A stretch of DNA of 64,000 nucleotides. Origin: Amoebidium appalachense. Taxonomy: Eukaryota; Ichthyosporea. Position numbers and translations under genes: made by a program. The notes below the pieces were generated by a model. It ran no database searches. It saw only the letters and a program-made list of their open reading frames with translations, and was not told the origin of the DNA. Where the stretch lies: NCBI GenBank assembly GCA_963693365.1, contig CAVNZM010000006.1, positions 10,292,001 to 10,356,000 on the forward strand, written 5' to 3'. Shown piece after piece: positions 34,875 through 63,964 of the stretch; position 1 is the first letter of the stretch; every line of letters begins with the position of its first letter.

Positions 34875-36406
34875 TGCAGTTGTTGTGGTTTGGCTCTACA
34901 CTGTATACTTGCGATTGTGTTGTGTGTGAAGAAGAATGTTACTATATGCACACCCGAAAAGAGCAACCCGTTTATGTTTCGCCAGTAGTGCAAAACGCAA
35001 ACCATATATTTGCAGGTTCGTAATTAGTGCATAAACGGTTTACCTGCATTAGAGACAGGTCACCGTGAAAGCGAGAACTTATATATGTTATTTTGCCTTG
35101 CTTGGGTGGTTCTGATATGTTGATGTTGAGCTTCGTTTGTTTGCTTTTGTAATCTTGCAGGCTGTGCGAGACGGTTGCGTAATTGGCTCTTTGTGCATCG
35201 TCCCGCATCTACCAATCATAAGAAAAATAAAAGAATGAATGCAATTGCCTGATTGGTCAGTCAGCCCGATTGAGATCACATGTAAATTCCATGAGCACAC
35301 AAGACTACTAGGCCGGCATGCGGCACTGCCAGCTGGTGACCAGCACACTGTTATTACTTTAATCGTAGGGTGCTGACATGCAAAAGTTTACAGAACCACG
35401 CAATAGGTTTGGTATATTAGAAGCATTTTCGAGCTATCTATCTACTTTGATAAGAGTAATTGTGAAATGGCATATAGTATGCACGGTGCAGCTGCATCAA
35501 GTTTCTGACAGTTTCAAACGTGAATTAGCACCCTGCGAAGTGGGGCCCATGTCTATACCATGGTTACTGCAGGACCACAAAATATCCCTAAAACCATGAA
35601 AGAGGAGCCTATTTTTTCGTTTAGGCTGAGTGGATTTCCGTAGTTCTTCTGGAAGGGAAAAACTGATATAGTTAACCATCAGAACGGCAGGTGGCCCTCC
35701 AGGCTCAGTGGCGCTCGACAAAGCCCACCGTGCACAAATTACATACCCTGTAAATTCCGATGCGTTGTAAACCAATCGAAACTCATCTGCAGTTGACCGA
35801 AAAAGGTTAAATTTAATTGGGTGACCGCGCTATCAACATGGTGATTGCTTTTTATGATGCATAGCCAATCAAAGCGCGCCAAATCGAAGGTGGCTCACAG
35901 GCTTATCGCGAGCAGAAAACGAAGTTGCAGTTGTTTTTTTGTGAGTTGTCAGAGTATGAAAACCTGGCTTGTGGGCTGCAAAGTGTGTGTTACAGCCTGT
36001 TTTCAAACTGAAGTCATTAATGTTCTACAAGAAACAGGCAATAAGGAGCGTTTGTTGGTAGCCCATTCACGCCACTTCCCACAACACAACATCAGTTGGC
36101 CTTTCGGCCTTTCGTTATCACCCAACCGTGTCTGCCTGTTTTATGCTGCACTCACTCAAGAGACTGTTATTTGCAAGTTTTTGCATCATTTGTAGCTCAT
36201 CTGCCGAACAGTTTTCAGTTTGTTTTTTTTTTGACTTGAATAGGGGCAGAACTCTGCCCGAATAACACTGTTGTCAAATTATACAGCTTGGTATTCTTAC
36301 ACCCAACAATACACCTTCTCGTTTTTTCCCTAGTATCACTGTTTTAGTATAAGGTAATGAGTGGAGACACGCTCTTCCCAACGGGGAAGAGTGAAAGGGA
36401 GCCAAG
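34875..36406. promoter_or_regulatory. Divergent promoter region with CCAAT boxes
   Basis: This is the spacer between the PLC-7TM gene (minus) and the unknown gene (plus). CCAAT/ATTGG motifs are at about 35182, 35211, 35251, 35772 and 35864. A minus-strand ATATATAAG at about 35078-35086 could be the TATA element of the PLC gene. Simple repeats are absent, unlike in introns. Confidence 0.45.
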
Positions 36407-37617
36407 ATGCACGATTTTGGGCAGCAGACACGGCTGGTGTACGGGTTTGAGGTGGACCCTATCAGCCTGATAGAGGGTGTGGTGGCCTGGAAGGACCTGA
36501 GAGAGAGGGGTCTGGCCCCAAACTTCAAAACGCTCCAGCACCTGGCCGCACAGAGGTAGGCCGGCCATGGTGCATCGGTTTTCTGTACTCCCATCGTTTC
36601 CTGTGCTGTGCCACCGTGGTGTCCACTTTATAAGGGTGCTCACTGCTTTCAGGGTGTTTTTGGTAGGCATTGATTTTAGTTCGATCCAACGCAGGGTGCT
36701 TCTCTCTGGGCTGGAGCATGCAGACTTGCCCGAGAACCTTGCGCTGCTGGTGAGCAGCATGAAGAAATCCGAAAAGGTCATATCCAAACAGGGCACCCGG
36801 TCACTTCCGTCTATGGGCACGGCCGAGAATGCCTTGGCAAAGGTGTGTGTGCACAAAATCTTTCAATCCCTGAGGTGTTTACTCCAACGCTGGCACGCGC
36901 ATGCAATCTTGTGTGTGCGCTCTGGTTGGTCGTAATATCCCTTTCCCCATGCTTCCTATCAAGCACGCACTACGAATTTTCTTGCTAAGATAAGGTGCAC
37001 GGTGATTGAGAAACCAAAGCTGCGGCAGCACCTGCAGCAGCTTACTCTAACCTCTTCCTAGCCTCCACTAACTCCAACGATAATCCGTTCCTGGTTTGTT
37101 TGTGCCCTTGTGTCCTTTCCTCTCCCCCACGTTTGATCCCCCCCCGCCTCCCCACACACGCACGCACACACACACACACACATTTTCACCCAAGATTTTT
37201 TTTCTCCCCTGAGCCTGCTTTCTTATTGTCCCTCAACCCTTTATGATGCTCTCTGCCCTCTGAGTCCCCCCTCCCCCTCCCCCTCCCCCCCCCCCCTTCC
37301 CCCCCCCAGGTTTCCTCCTAAAGGCCATATGACACTCCATCTCTCTATTTCTGTTGCTCTTCGTTCTTCATTCCCTCTTCTCATCATGGGCACTCTATCC
37401 TGCACAGGATTTCCACGAAGGCCGTATCAATGAGCGCCAGTATGTGGGTCGTGGGGAGGCCCCCCGGGAGGTGCGTCTGCACCGGCAGGCCCACGTGCTG
37501 CTCAAGAAGATGTACCGCTGCCCCGTGGAGCAGACAGACGCCACGGCATGCAAGTGCCCTGATGGGTTCGTGGCCCAGGTAGGCCCGTGTGTGTGTGTGT
37601 GTGTGTTGTGTGTGTGG

Positions 37618-37703
<86 letters not shown>

Positions 37704-37958
37704 ATGTCTGTGTGTGTGTGTGCGTGTGCGTGCATGTACATGTGCGTGTGTGGCGCGTGCGCGCGTGTGTGTAGGGTAGGTGTGTTATGGGTGTTTTGTG
37801 GCGGAGAGTAGGTGTGCGTGTATGGAGGTTTTGTAAATGTTTGTGTGGGTTTGTGTTCAGAATGGCTGTCTGTGTGTTTGCGGTTGTTGCATGAATTTTT
37901 GTGTATGCACCTGGTTGTTTTTCGTTGGCATGTACTTTTCTGCACATGTATGAAGCAA

Positions 37959-37992
<34 letters not shown>

Positions 37993-38370
37993 GGGGGTTC
38001 TGCAGGAAGGCTTGGCAGGTATACAGAAAAAACCGATGACTTTTTGGAAGGTGCATGTAACATGAGTTGTTCTGATGTGTTGAGAGCCTGGTGGTGTTTC
38101 TTTCTTTCTTTCTTTCTTTCTTTCTTTTCTTTTCTTTTCTTTTCTTTTTCTTTTTTTCTTTTCTTTTTTTTTTTTTTTTGTTGGGGGAGAGGGGGGGGGA
38201 GGGGGGGGGGGGGAGGGAGGGACGGGGGGAGAAGTTGGGAGAGGATCACATCAGCTCATCCATGAACGCATGGGGAACAATTGTGTTGGTTACGTGTGCC
38301 TGCATGGCATGTGTGTGCTAGCTTTCATTCATTCTCGGGATTAGGAGGAAGGGAAAGGAGGGCCTGGAGA

Positions 38371-38429
<59 letters not shown>

Positions 38430-38594
38430 CGTGTGTTTGGGGGGAAAAGGGGGGGGGGGGGGGGGGGGAGGGGGAGGGGGGCAGGGGGAGGTCGACCTCT
38501 TTGCTTACCCTCTTAAAACACATGCTCACCGGAAAATAAGGCAGGGGGGTGATATGCTGAGTGGTTTTGATGTGCCTCCCCCCCCCCCCCCCCC

Positions 38595-38646
<52 letters not shown>

Positions 38647-38671
38647 TAAAACATTTTTTTAGTGTGTGTGT

Positions 38672-38709
<38 letters not shown>

Positions 38710-39211
38710 GGGTGTTACCAACGTTGAAATAATCAACAAGCTTCCTCCAGACTCCTTGTACTCCGGTAACTGTGCTTTTAGGCTGCGTGCTACCCGGAGA
38801 GAGCAACACTGACACTGTGTGGGTGCAGGCGCAGGCAGCAATAGTGGACATACTGCGGCACCACGGCCTGAACGTGCCCGTGGAGTTCATCTTTGTCGAG
38901 GGATACGATTTTGACGGCACTAATGGTGTGTGTTGGGGGGGGGGGGGGGGGGGGGTGAGGGGGGGGGGTGAAGGAGGACGGGGGGGGGGGGAGGGGGAGG
39001 GAGAGAGGGCCTTGAGTGGGTGTTTTTGCGTGTAGTGGTTGTATTCTGCATGGTGTGTGTGTGTGCGTGTGCGTGGGCTCGGGCGCAGGCGTATGGGCAT
39101 GGACGTGGGCGTGCGAAGTTGTATGCCGCCCGTGCTTCAAAGTCTTCCTTCTTTCCTTCTTTCTTTCTTCTTCTTCTGGTTTCCTTTTGTGTGGTGGGTG
39201 TGGGTGTGGGT

Positions 39212-39243
<32 letters not shown>

Positions 39244-40297
39244 GGGGGGGGGGGGGAGGAGCGGGGGGGGGGGGGGGGTTGGTTACGGAGGGGGGGGGGG
39301 GGGGGGGGGAGGGGTGTATTCCGTTGCCCCATTCTAGCTGTCATGGTTTTGGGAGGTGTCTGAATGGTTTGGTAGTGCATGTAGCATGATGTGGTGGTTG
39401 GCTGACTTTCTGCTAATAGCGCCATTTCATGTGTGCTTTGCACATAGCCATGCGCACATCTGCACTCTTTGTACAGTCATGCACACTTGCACATGGGTAA
39501 CCCCAACAAAACACAGATGCACGATATTGTGCGTGCACCGAACCCCACATTGACATCCCACCCACCCCACCTTTGCACCTGAGGACCCACGCTGCTTGAC
39601 TCATGCACACATGCACGTACACCAGATGGCACAGTGGTTTGAGCTGTAGATGATTGGGCAAGCAAAGTGTCATTCCCCTTCCTCTGTAACCTGCACTCTA
39701 ACGTTTCAATCCACATCAATGCCCCCCCCCCCCCCCCCCCCCTTCCCGGCTTGGAACAGCCCCCATAGAACGGGTGGGTAGCATACATCCTTGTATGTCT
39801 AGCTGATTGTGGGGGATTCATGGTCGAAAGAGAAAGAGCACGCAGATTAGAAAAAGGCAAAGGAATTGTGGGGTTCAGTGCGTGTTTGGGGCTTGTTATT
39901 GGAGGGAAAGTGAAATCCCTTTGTGTTGCGTGTTTGCCCGTATGCACCCAATGTGCACATGCACACTATCCATCAGCACTCATCCCTTGTGATTTCACCT
40001 GCAGACTCGCCCAAGCGGCTGTTTGTAGCCGTGCAACCACCGCAGATGCAGCGTGTGCACATCAGCCGGTTTGACGTGCGTGCGGGTGTGGATGTGGACA
40101 TGGTGGGTGCCCCCGAGGCCCTGGCCCTGTGCACGGTGGTCAACACCCTGGGTACGGCCACACACAGGGCCGGGCCGGACTGGCTGTTTGTGGCGGCCAG
40201 CATGGGCTACGAGCTGTACATCTACTTCACGTACAGCATGTACTGCGTGTGCATTGCATGCATCATATGCATCATGTGCATCCCCACCTCCGCATGA
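36407..40297 (+). CDS. Unrecognised protein, five exons, internal boundary uncertain
   Basis: Exons 36407-36555, 36695-36842 and 37408-37578 join cleanly in phase. The fourth ends at 38925 with a good donor. In phase with exon 3 it can start at 38829 (acceptor GTGCAG). The stronger acceptor at 38780-38781 (TTTTAG) would extend it to 38782, but needs an unseen exon or a different exon-3 donor inside the following GT tract. The last exon runs 40005-40297. About 270 residues. Recognisable pieces are MHDFGQQTRLVYGFEVDP, a Cys-pair segment (YRCPV..ACKCPDGF), VEFIFVEGYDFDGTN and KRLFVAVQPPQMQRVHI. The end is a hydrophobic Cys/Ile tail (CVCIACIICIMCIPTSA) coded by TGCAT-like repeats. A GTACAG at 40231 may be a real donor, so the tail could be read-through. 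I do not recognise the family. Confidence 0.62.
37590..37700. repeat. (GT)n immediately after an exon donor
   Basis: A GT array starts 12 bases after the donor GTAGGC of exon 3 of the unknown gene. The array itself offers many GT dinucleotides as alternative donors. Confidence 0.9.
38595..38642. repeat. (AAT)n array
   Basis: About 16 copies of AAT directly after a C-run, in an intron of the unknown gene. Its translation is poly-Ile or poly-Leu. Confidence 0.95.
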
Positions 40298-41284
40298 ATC
40301 CCGGCCCTCTTTTTTTTGGACTGCCACTTAGAGTATATCTTCGTATGTGTTAGCTCTTCTCTTCCCCCTAGTCCGTGCATGCCCCCTGGATCCTCCCTCT
40401 TACACATACATAGTATCCTTTCACTGTGAGTTGCACTCGTTCTCCCTCACCCCCCCCCCCCCCCCCCCCTGCAACCAGTTCTGATGATCCCCCCCCCCTC
40501 CCCCCACCCCCATCCACCCACCCACCCACCCACCACACACAAACTCACGCACACACACGTCTCCTATGCTCGGTAGTTTTCTGGACAGTCGAGTCTTTGA
40601 GTGGAACTTCTTGTTAAATCATTGCCAGGTTTTTAGGTCCAGACATGATAGTGTTTCGAATGTTTGCTTCATGCGTACATGACGGTAAAAGAAAATCTAG
40701 TTCGTTCATATTTTTACAGAATGGTTACAGAACGCGAGTATATCAAACTGGATAATGCCCAAATGACATATTTGCCAATACAGTAGACAGTGTGCTGTAA
40801 GTCAGCGGACAGTACTTGATTGTGGCCGTGCATACATTATGATAACATGTACATATGAATGTAGCTCGGTGGCGGCCATGTTAGCCCCATAACATAACCC
40901 CATGGTAGCACACCAGTAAATGCTATGATACCAGCTATTGTAAATGCGGCTCACGTGTGAGATACAATGCATTGTGTTTCTCCCTTGCTCTTGCACCCAG
41001 ACTGTAACACCACTACGTGATGTATGCGGCCACTTTTTTAGTTGCTTTATAATTTGAACCATATTCCTATTTTTTCTTTTAATCGTTAATAGATATTCCT
41101 ACCTTTTTAGGTGCTATGTATATTACTACTTTTTTTTTAATCGTTAATAGTGCTATGTATTTTCCATTTTTTTTTTTTAATCGTTAATAGACATTCCTAC
41201 TTTTTTAGTTCCTATGTTCCTACCTTTTTTTTTCACGGTTTGATAAATAATTCTACTTCTTATATTCCTATTTTTTTATATCGT

Positions 41285-41349
<65 letters not shown>

Positions 41350-41403
41350 TTCTTCTTTCTTCATTGTTGTATGATCCTGTTGTAGATCTTCTATTCCTAC
41401 TTT

Positions 41404-41444
<41 letters not shown>

Positions 41445-42021
41445 CTTCTTTCTTCATTGTTGTATGATCCTGTTGTAGATCTTCTATTCCTACTTTTCTA
41501 GTTGCTTATAGGATTTGAACCCATTATTCCTCCTCCTTTCTTGGTTGTTTCAAAATTTCATACCGAACCGTTGCAGTGGCATATGAGTTGAGCCAGCTAG
41601 ACGGCACACGTACGCAACCCACTAAGCAGGGCAGACATGATGTTCACAGCATGCGCATGCACCTGCAGCTGACAAGGCGGGATTTCCCCCCCCAAAACCA
41701 CCATAGCCACCACCACCCACCCAAAACCAACCAACCCAAAAAAACAAAAAAAAAAAAAAAGGCAACGCCCCCCTTCCCCCGGTGGTTTTTTATGATGCTA
41801 GATCGCATCCCTTTTTGTTGCTACATGATTTCTAGGTTAAGCACGGCTCAGAGCTTGATGGTGGCCACATCATACCAGCTAGAGGCAAACCCTGTGAATG
41901 GCAAAGAGCAGTTGAGCTAGTAGGAACTGGGGGGTTGACTTGACAGCTAATCACGGAAAAAACGGAAAAACCTAAACAAGTCTTACTAAAGATGAGAGCA
42001 ACTGACTCTGCCGCAGAGGTC

Positions 42022-42062
<41 letters not shown>

Positions 42063-43084
42063 ACGGAATTCTAATATATACATATTCACTCGCACATTCC
42101 TACCTTTTTCATTGTTTTATGATCCTGTTTTAATATACCTACTTTTTTATTTGTTTTCTAGAAACTTTTTTTTTTTTTTTTAACGCACTCGCAAACAACA
42201 ACCTGTGCATAACAGCATAACAGTATTAAGTATTACTTCAGTCACACATGTACACTCGCAGATGTATGCGCGCGCGCACACACTCAAGATCACGTGAAGT
42301 TGCACTCACACAAACGCCTGTAGGTGCACTCACTCAAGACCTGCCTATGCAGGTGAACTCGCTCCCAAACATATGTAGTTGAGCTCTCACACGGGTGGCA
42401 CCGTAGGGGCACGCGCGCACACACATACACACACACACACGAATGTCGTGGAATCCCCCCCCCCCTTTCCCGCCCGCCCACAGGCATGGTTTCTTTTCTC
42501 TCGAAGTCTCTCCCTTCCTCCCTTGCAGACCCTGTCCTCTGATACCCCTCACCATCATTTCACTGCACAAATACACTCAACGTCTTTTGGGCCAGTCACC
42601 GGCTGGGGTACATGTTGTATCAATTCTGCCAAACACACCACCATACAGGCACTAGCCGCATGTTGGACTTCGATTTTATTCACGTTAATAGAATGATTAT
42701 GAAGTAACATCAATTCAACTACGAGAAACCTGAAGCTACTTCATATATCAAGGTTAGTACTACAGCAAAAAACACGATTGGTGGTTCGAAAGAACAAGAC
42801 TACCTCTATACATGTATCTCATAAGAAGTGGGTCATGTAGAGTAGACGTCAACCCAAGGTGCTCTAAGTTAGTTATGTCACGGCAAATCGGGCTAACAAA
42901 AAACCACACTATTCAATGCTGCTGAAACCAAATTGAGAATTGTTCAAGTCAAAAGTATCAACCAGATCAAAAAACCAGCACACCTATACGGACGTACAAA
43001 GGGAGTTAAGCCAGGCATATAGACCCACAGGCACAACAGTTGATGCCTAATCACGCGCCACCAATACTCGCATAATGCAACGCT
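40298..43084. other. Spacer with AT-rich minisatellite
   Basis: It contains C-runs (40449-40470), the AT-rich repeat block at 41050-41500, related sequence at 42090-42165, a G-run at 42026-42060, and unique sequence to the end of the adaptor-tail gene. No exons were found. Confidence 0.6.
41050..41500. repeat. AT-rich degenerate tandem repeat block
   Basis: The phrase TTTTAATCGTTAATAG occurs three times at about 41076-41190, interleaved with ATTCCTACTTTTTTAG. Then a 93-base unit (ATATAT, TTTCTTCTTTCTTCATTG, GTATGATCCTG, TATTCCTAC) is present twice, at 41349 and 41442, with an (AT)n between. A related fragment lies near 42107. Confidence 0.8.
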
Positions 43085-43635
43085 CTAGTGGGTGGAGGGG
43101 GGCATGGGGTAACCTGACGCACTCGTACCTGGGTAATTCGGGATGGGGGAGGGGGGTGCTTGGGGGTAACCGGTGGGGTTTGGCGAGGGGGGTGCAGCAC
43201 CCGCAAAGGGATTTGTGGCTGCATACTGCTGTGGGGGGTAGGGGCTGAAGGGGTCATATTGGGCCGGGGGAGGCGCATACTGTTGGGGGGCAGACACGGT
43301 GGGTGGGTAGGCGGTACCGGGTGGGGGGGCTGCATACTGCTGGGGTAGGGGCATGCTGGGGGGGTAGGCCGATGGGCGTGGGGCCCCATATGGTTGGGCC
43401 GGGGGATAGGCCATGCCTGGGGCACCGGCAGGGAATGGGGGCTGGGTGGGGGTGTCGAGACTGATCAGATTGGCTACGGCCGGGGCAGCTACGGGTGGGG
43501 CCGAGGGGGCTGAGGCCTGAGGACTGGCTGCCTGGGCGATGAGACGGCGCCTGTGCTCCTTGAGGGCAGCCTTCTTGGTCTTGTAGGTGCCCTTGACACC
43601 ATTGTACTTGCTGTCCACCTGTGTGCAGCGGGGGG

Positions 43636-43680
<45 letters not shown>

Positions 43681-45876
43681 GGGGGAGGGGGGGTCAGTAC
43701 GATCAAAGAGGTGGCTGGGATAGGATGAATGCGTATGAGATAAGGGTAATCGAGTCACGTACATGTGTGCACGGTGTGTGTGCATCTTCAGCACGGTGGT
43801 GGTGCCGGGGGGGAGGGGGAGAGCTCAGGGGGGAGAGAGAGAGAGAGAGAGGGGGGCGGAGGGGGGGGTGTATAACGGCAGTGGGAGGGAATCAAACGTG
43901 CTGGCTGGGTAACGAGTTCCGTGTGTGTGTGGTCTTGTGCATGTTACGGTATGTATGTTTGTGTATCCGTTTCTGTGTGTGTGCGTGAATATTTATGCTC
44001 GTTTCTGCTTGCACGTGTATATGCATGTTCGTGTTCGTGTTATTGATTGTATGAGCACATGTGTTCGTTTCTGTTTGTGCATATGTGAGTGACGGTAAAC
44101 GGCAACATGCATGAGCAAGTGAGCACCAACGTTCCGTGCCACGATGTGTGTGCCTATGTCTGTTCTGTCTCTATTCGTGTGCGTGCACTTGATTGTGTGT
44201 CAATAATGTGTGTGTGTGTGTGTGGGGGGGGGGGAGGGGGGGGGAGGGGGGGGGGGGGGAAGGAGAGGGATCAGAGGCGGGGCAAGGGATTTTCTGTGCA
44301 TGCTCTGTGATGGTAAACAGTCGTGTGAACAGGGCTAATGGTTGCTAAGGTTCATTGAAGCATTTTGAACAAAGCTTTCAGGTCAACTGAGTTTTGATAG
44401 AAGAAGCTGTTGGGCATTTACACGGACAGTGTGGGGATTCGGGGGAGGGGGGTGAAGGGGGGGAATGGAAAGGAGGCACCGGGAGGGGTGAGGGGCAGGG
44501 AAGGGGTTGAGCAGGATGGAAGCAGGGGGAGGAGCGGGAGAGGGGGGGGGGGAGGGGGGCTGATAGGGCCTAGGAGTGAAAGAAGAACCAAACGGAGGAT
44601 ATAGGTAAACTTCTAATGGAGGTAGGGGTGTTTCACAGGGAAGCCCAAGGTGTATGGGCAGAGGAGGCAGAGGGGGGGGAGGATCACGTACGTCCTTTTT
44701 GACACCCTCCACCCACTGCAGGCCCTGCTGCAGGTGCTGGTAGGTACGTGTCACCCTCTCGAGGCTCTCCTTCACCTGCTTGGCTATGATCATGTCCACC
44801 ATGATCCCGTCAAACAGAATGTCCATGGCGGGGCCCATGGCCTTGATTAACGCCGGGTCGATGGGCTGAATCTCGGGGATATACTCCTTGGCCCGCAACA
44901 CCTCACCGGCTGCCGCCTGAATGGCCTGAGAGGCCTCTCTGAGGGTCTGGCGCTTCTTTATGTCCGCCATGTTGCCCATCAGCCCGCCGTTGCGTGGACC
45001 GATGTTCATCATCATGTCTGCGCCACATAGTTTCTGGGCCGCCTGCATGGCCTGCACGGACCGACCACACAGGGCCACACCCTTCTTCACGTGGTCGTGG
45101 CCCTTCTCGTAGTCGTCGTGCTTCTTGTGGTACTTCGTGTAGTCGGGCTTGAGAATGGCCACCTCGCTCTGCAGGTCCTTCTCGTACTTGTCCCCGGCAC
45201 CCGAGGGCCCGTCAAAGACCCTCTTGAGCAGCGCCTTCTGCTGCTCCTTGAGCCCCTTCAGGCCGGCCTCGTCCATGCTGACCCGTGCAAGGCCTGCAGT
45301 GATGGCCTTGAGCTCTGCATCTTTGGCTGCCACCGCCTTCTTTCTTGCTTCGAGCGCCACAGATGCCTCCTCTGCCTCCCTCTTTTCCTTGGCTACTTTC
45401 TCGTCTAGGTCCCCCCCTACCCGGGCCATGAACCGTGACACCCCGCGGTGCTCCAGCTTGCCCACGTCCTTGGCCTCCTTCTTGGCCTTAGCAGCCGCCT
45501 GCTGCGCTGCCGCCTGAGCCGCCTGAAGTTCGCGCTCGGCCTGAGACTTGCGCTGCTCCTCTCGGGCCTTGACGACGGGCAGGTTGAGCAACTCAAGGTT
45601 CTGCAGGATGGCTGTTAGATGACCGTCGAGTATACATTGAACCACAAAGCGCAAATGTGTCTGAGATCCTCATGAATCCTTACCACCCTTCCCAAACAAG
45701 ACCCTTGCTTCTCTCATCCCCGTACGGCATTGATTGTTGTAGTGCTGTGGTTGGCTTGGCAAGGGTGGGGAGTACAGTTGGCGAAATGCGCAGATGGAGA
45801 AATGGGTTAAACGTACCTTTATCTGGTCCCGGATGCGTATCCATTCCTGCACGTCAGGCGGTGCAATGGTAGCCAT
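43085..45876 (-). CDS. Coiled-coil protein with clathrin/AP-2/EH-binding-type tail
   Basis: Three exons joined in phase 0: 45876-45817, 45600-44692 and 43618-43085, giving 500 residues. Residues 1-320 are strongly helical and rich in Lys/Glu/Ala (KSQAERELQAAQAAAQQAAA, then LEHRGVSRFMARVGG, VAKEKREAEEASVALEARKK), consistent with coiled coils. The region around 170-300 (MMMNIGPRNGGLMGNMADIK) looks like a globular helical bundle. The C-terminal 130 residues are Pro/Tyr/Gln/Gly-rich and hold LISLD (residues 374-378, clathrin-box type), DPF (445-447, AP-2 ear type) and NPF (459-461, EH-domain type). Together these are the signature of an endocytic adaptor or accessory protein, though no lipid-binding ENTH/ANTH domain is visible. 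The family of the helical part is not recognised; a BAR-like role is a guess. TATATAAA is at 46024-46031. Confidence 0.85.
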
Positions 45877-46966
45877 ATTGATGGTGCTAGAGGAGAGAAC
45901 TATGAATGAAAAGCTTTAGTCGTATATTTACAGTCTCAGAGGGCCTAGGTACCAAAAACAAACATAAACTGTCAGCAAGTACAGTTTCAAATCTGTCAGA
46001 ATGTGATCTTGCTCAGCGGCTGCTTTATATAGGCCGATAGGCATCTTCTGTCGATTTGATTGGACCCTGGTAAATCTCCCTACACTTCAAAGTTCTATAT
46101 GCTCCGGCGTTTCAAAGGTCTTGGAAAATAAACCCAAAGTCCAAGCACCAAGAAGCCGACACACATGATTTTTTCAATATCAGCACTTTATGATTTGTAT
46201 AGAGAGTTGAGGTCGTTAACTTTGACATCCAAAATACCAACGGTACCCTGCTCTTGAATGCTGATAAGGTGCACTATCTGAGACTCTGCCAGTAAAAAAA
46301 AAGCTTGCGGTTTTGTGCCATTGCAAAGAAGCCTAAAAAAGAAACATTCTCATGCTATGATTGGCTATCCGTCAGGCGTCTATCGTATGGGGCATTCCAG
46401 CATCACCCATGACGTCAACAAAACCTCCTCGCAAACGGCACGTACTGAGTGGCACTGTCTAATGTAGGCTACTGCCCTATCACAGGTACAGTGCACCTAT
46501 AAAACGTCTGAGGATGTCACCGTTGATTTCCTGGTTGCCGATTGCCAAAGAGGGCAGTGGTTTGGCCAATGTTCTGTCGGTGCATGGCAGTGCACAGCAG
46601 AACAGGCTTGGCTTGTCTTTGGCGCCACTGTGTCAATGTTACAAATTTGGCACCGGTCCGGGCATGATGACTCAACCATGCTGCACGGTGTGCATCAAGC
46701 ATCGTTCTGGCCATGGGAGCTTGTGTACACTTGCAGGGATCATGCTAGCGCTCTGCCAGGCTGCGCTTTCGCAAGATGTAGGTCTAGGTCAGGCTGTGGT
46801 GATGGACAGTGACATGTTGTGTTAAGCTGTGCACAACGTCATATGTGGTGTCTTTTTTTTTTTACCACGGTGCCATGCTACAGTGTGGTCATGTGGTGAC
46901 CCATACCGTGGGTAGCCCTTATTAGTATGTCGGTGGCAGCTGTCTATGAATCTCCATGTTCTGGAA

Positions 46967-46998
<32 letters not shown>

Positions 46999-47470
46999 AA
47001 AATGTAAATACGCTTTAATTATAAACTCATTTTTTTTTTTTGGAGATTGGCGAGTTTCTACTTACATGTTGCAGCCTTTTCATAATAGATAGTATTTATT
47101 ATTGAGGCAGGTTCTGTTTTCTGCATACAGATTGAATTGAATTTCTTCCTCTTGCTGTACAATTTGAATTCTGCTCTTTGCAGAATGAGAAGGACGTTTA
47201 TTTTGCTGCCACCAGCAGAAGCATACTTAGCGCCCATGCTCACTGCCTTGTAGAAAAGCGAACATTTCTTCCACTGAAAAATTCATCTAACTTCACATGC
47301 AATAATTTAGCTCGCGAGCACTCAAGTGTCACCCAGGCATGGCTCAACCTAAATATTTCTACCAGTGGCCCCAGTGGCCGGATGGGGTAAATAAGCTGAG
47401 ATTGGGAAGCAACACTTGGCTTTAAATTTGTGCCTCCACCCGGACATGCCACTAGCACAAACATGCAACA
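45877..47470. other. Spacer between the adaptor-tail gene and the RdRP 3' end
   Basis: It contains the promoter elements of the minus-strand gene (TATA box, two ATTGG boxes), an A-run at about 46977-47002, and otherwise unique sequence. A 103-residue plus-strand frame at 46514-46825 has no recognisable domain and was not called. Confidence 0.5.
46024..46031 (-). promoter_or_regulatory. TATA box of the coiled-coil/adaptor-tail gene
   Basis: TATATAAA on the minus strand, 148 bases before the start codon. ATTGG boxes lie further upstream at about 46058 and 46360. Confidence 0.6.
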
Positions 47471-63560
<16,090 letters not shown>

Positions 63561-63933
63561 TTAGCACCTGCTGCCTTGCCCGGGCAGAACTGCTATTCGT
63601 TCCTGTTTCTAGGGAAGAGTTTCAAGGGCGACTGATAAATTGCCATTCCGACCCTGTCGTAACAGTTTTTGCATGCATGTGGACGATTATTGGCCAAGCC
63701 AGATACTTATCAGATTTAAATCTGTTCGTGCTTGACCAATAGAAGAGCCCAAGTGAGGAAAGTGTTGGCTTGCATGGGAGATCACGGCTATTGAAAAAGG
63801 GTAATGTTGCACAAAACACGGAGGTAAATGGAAGGATGGATTCCGAGAATCTTCGGAAATGAGGGTTTGGTCAACCTACCTAGACATAATGTGTGGGCAG
63901 CGGTTGCATGGGTTGCGCGGGAAAGCAGGGTGT

Positions 63934-63964
<31 letters not shown>

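Noticed and set aside
46514-46825. 103-residue plus-strand frame
   Set aside because: Low-information Cys/Gly/Leu composition with no motif. It lies between the promoter of one minus-strand gene and the 3' end of another.
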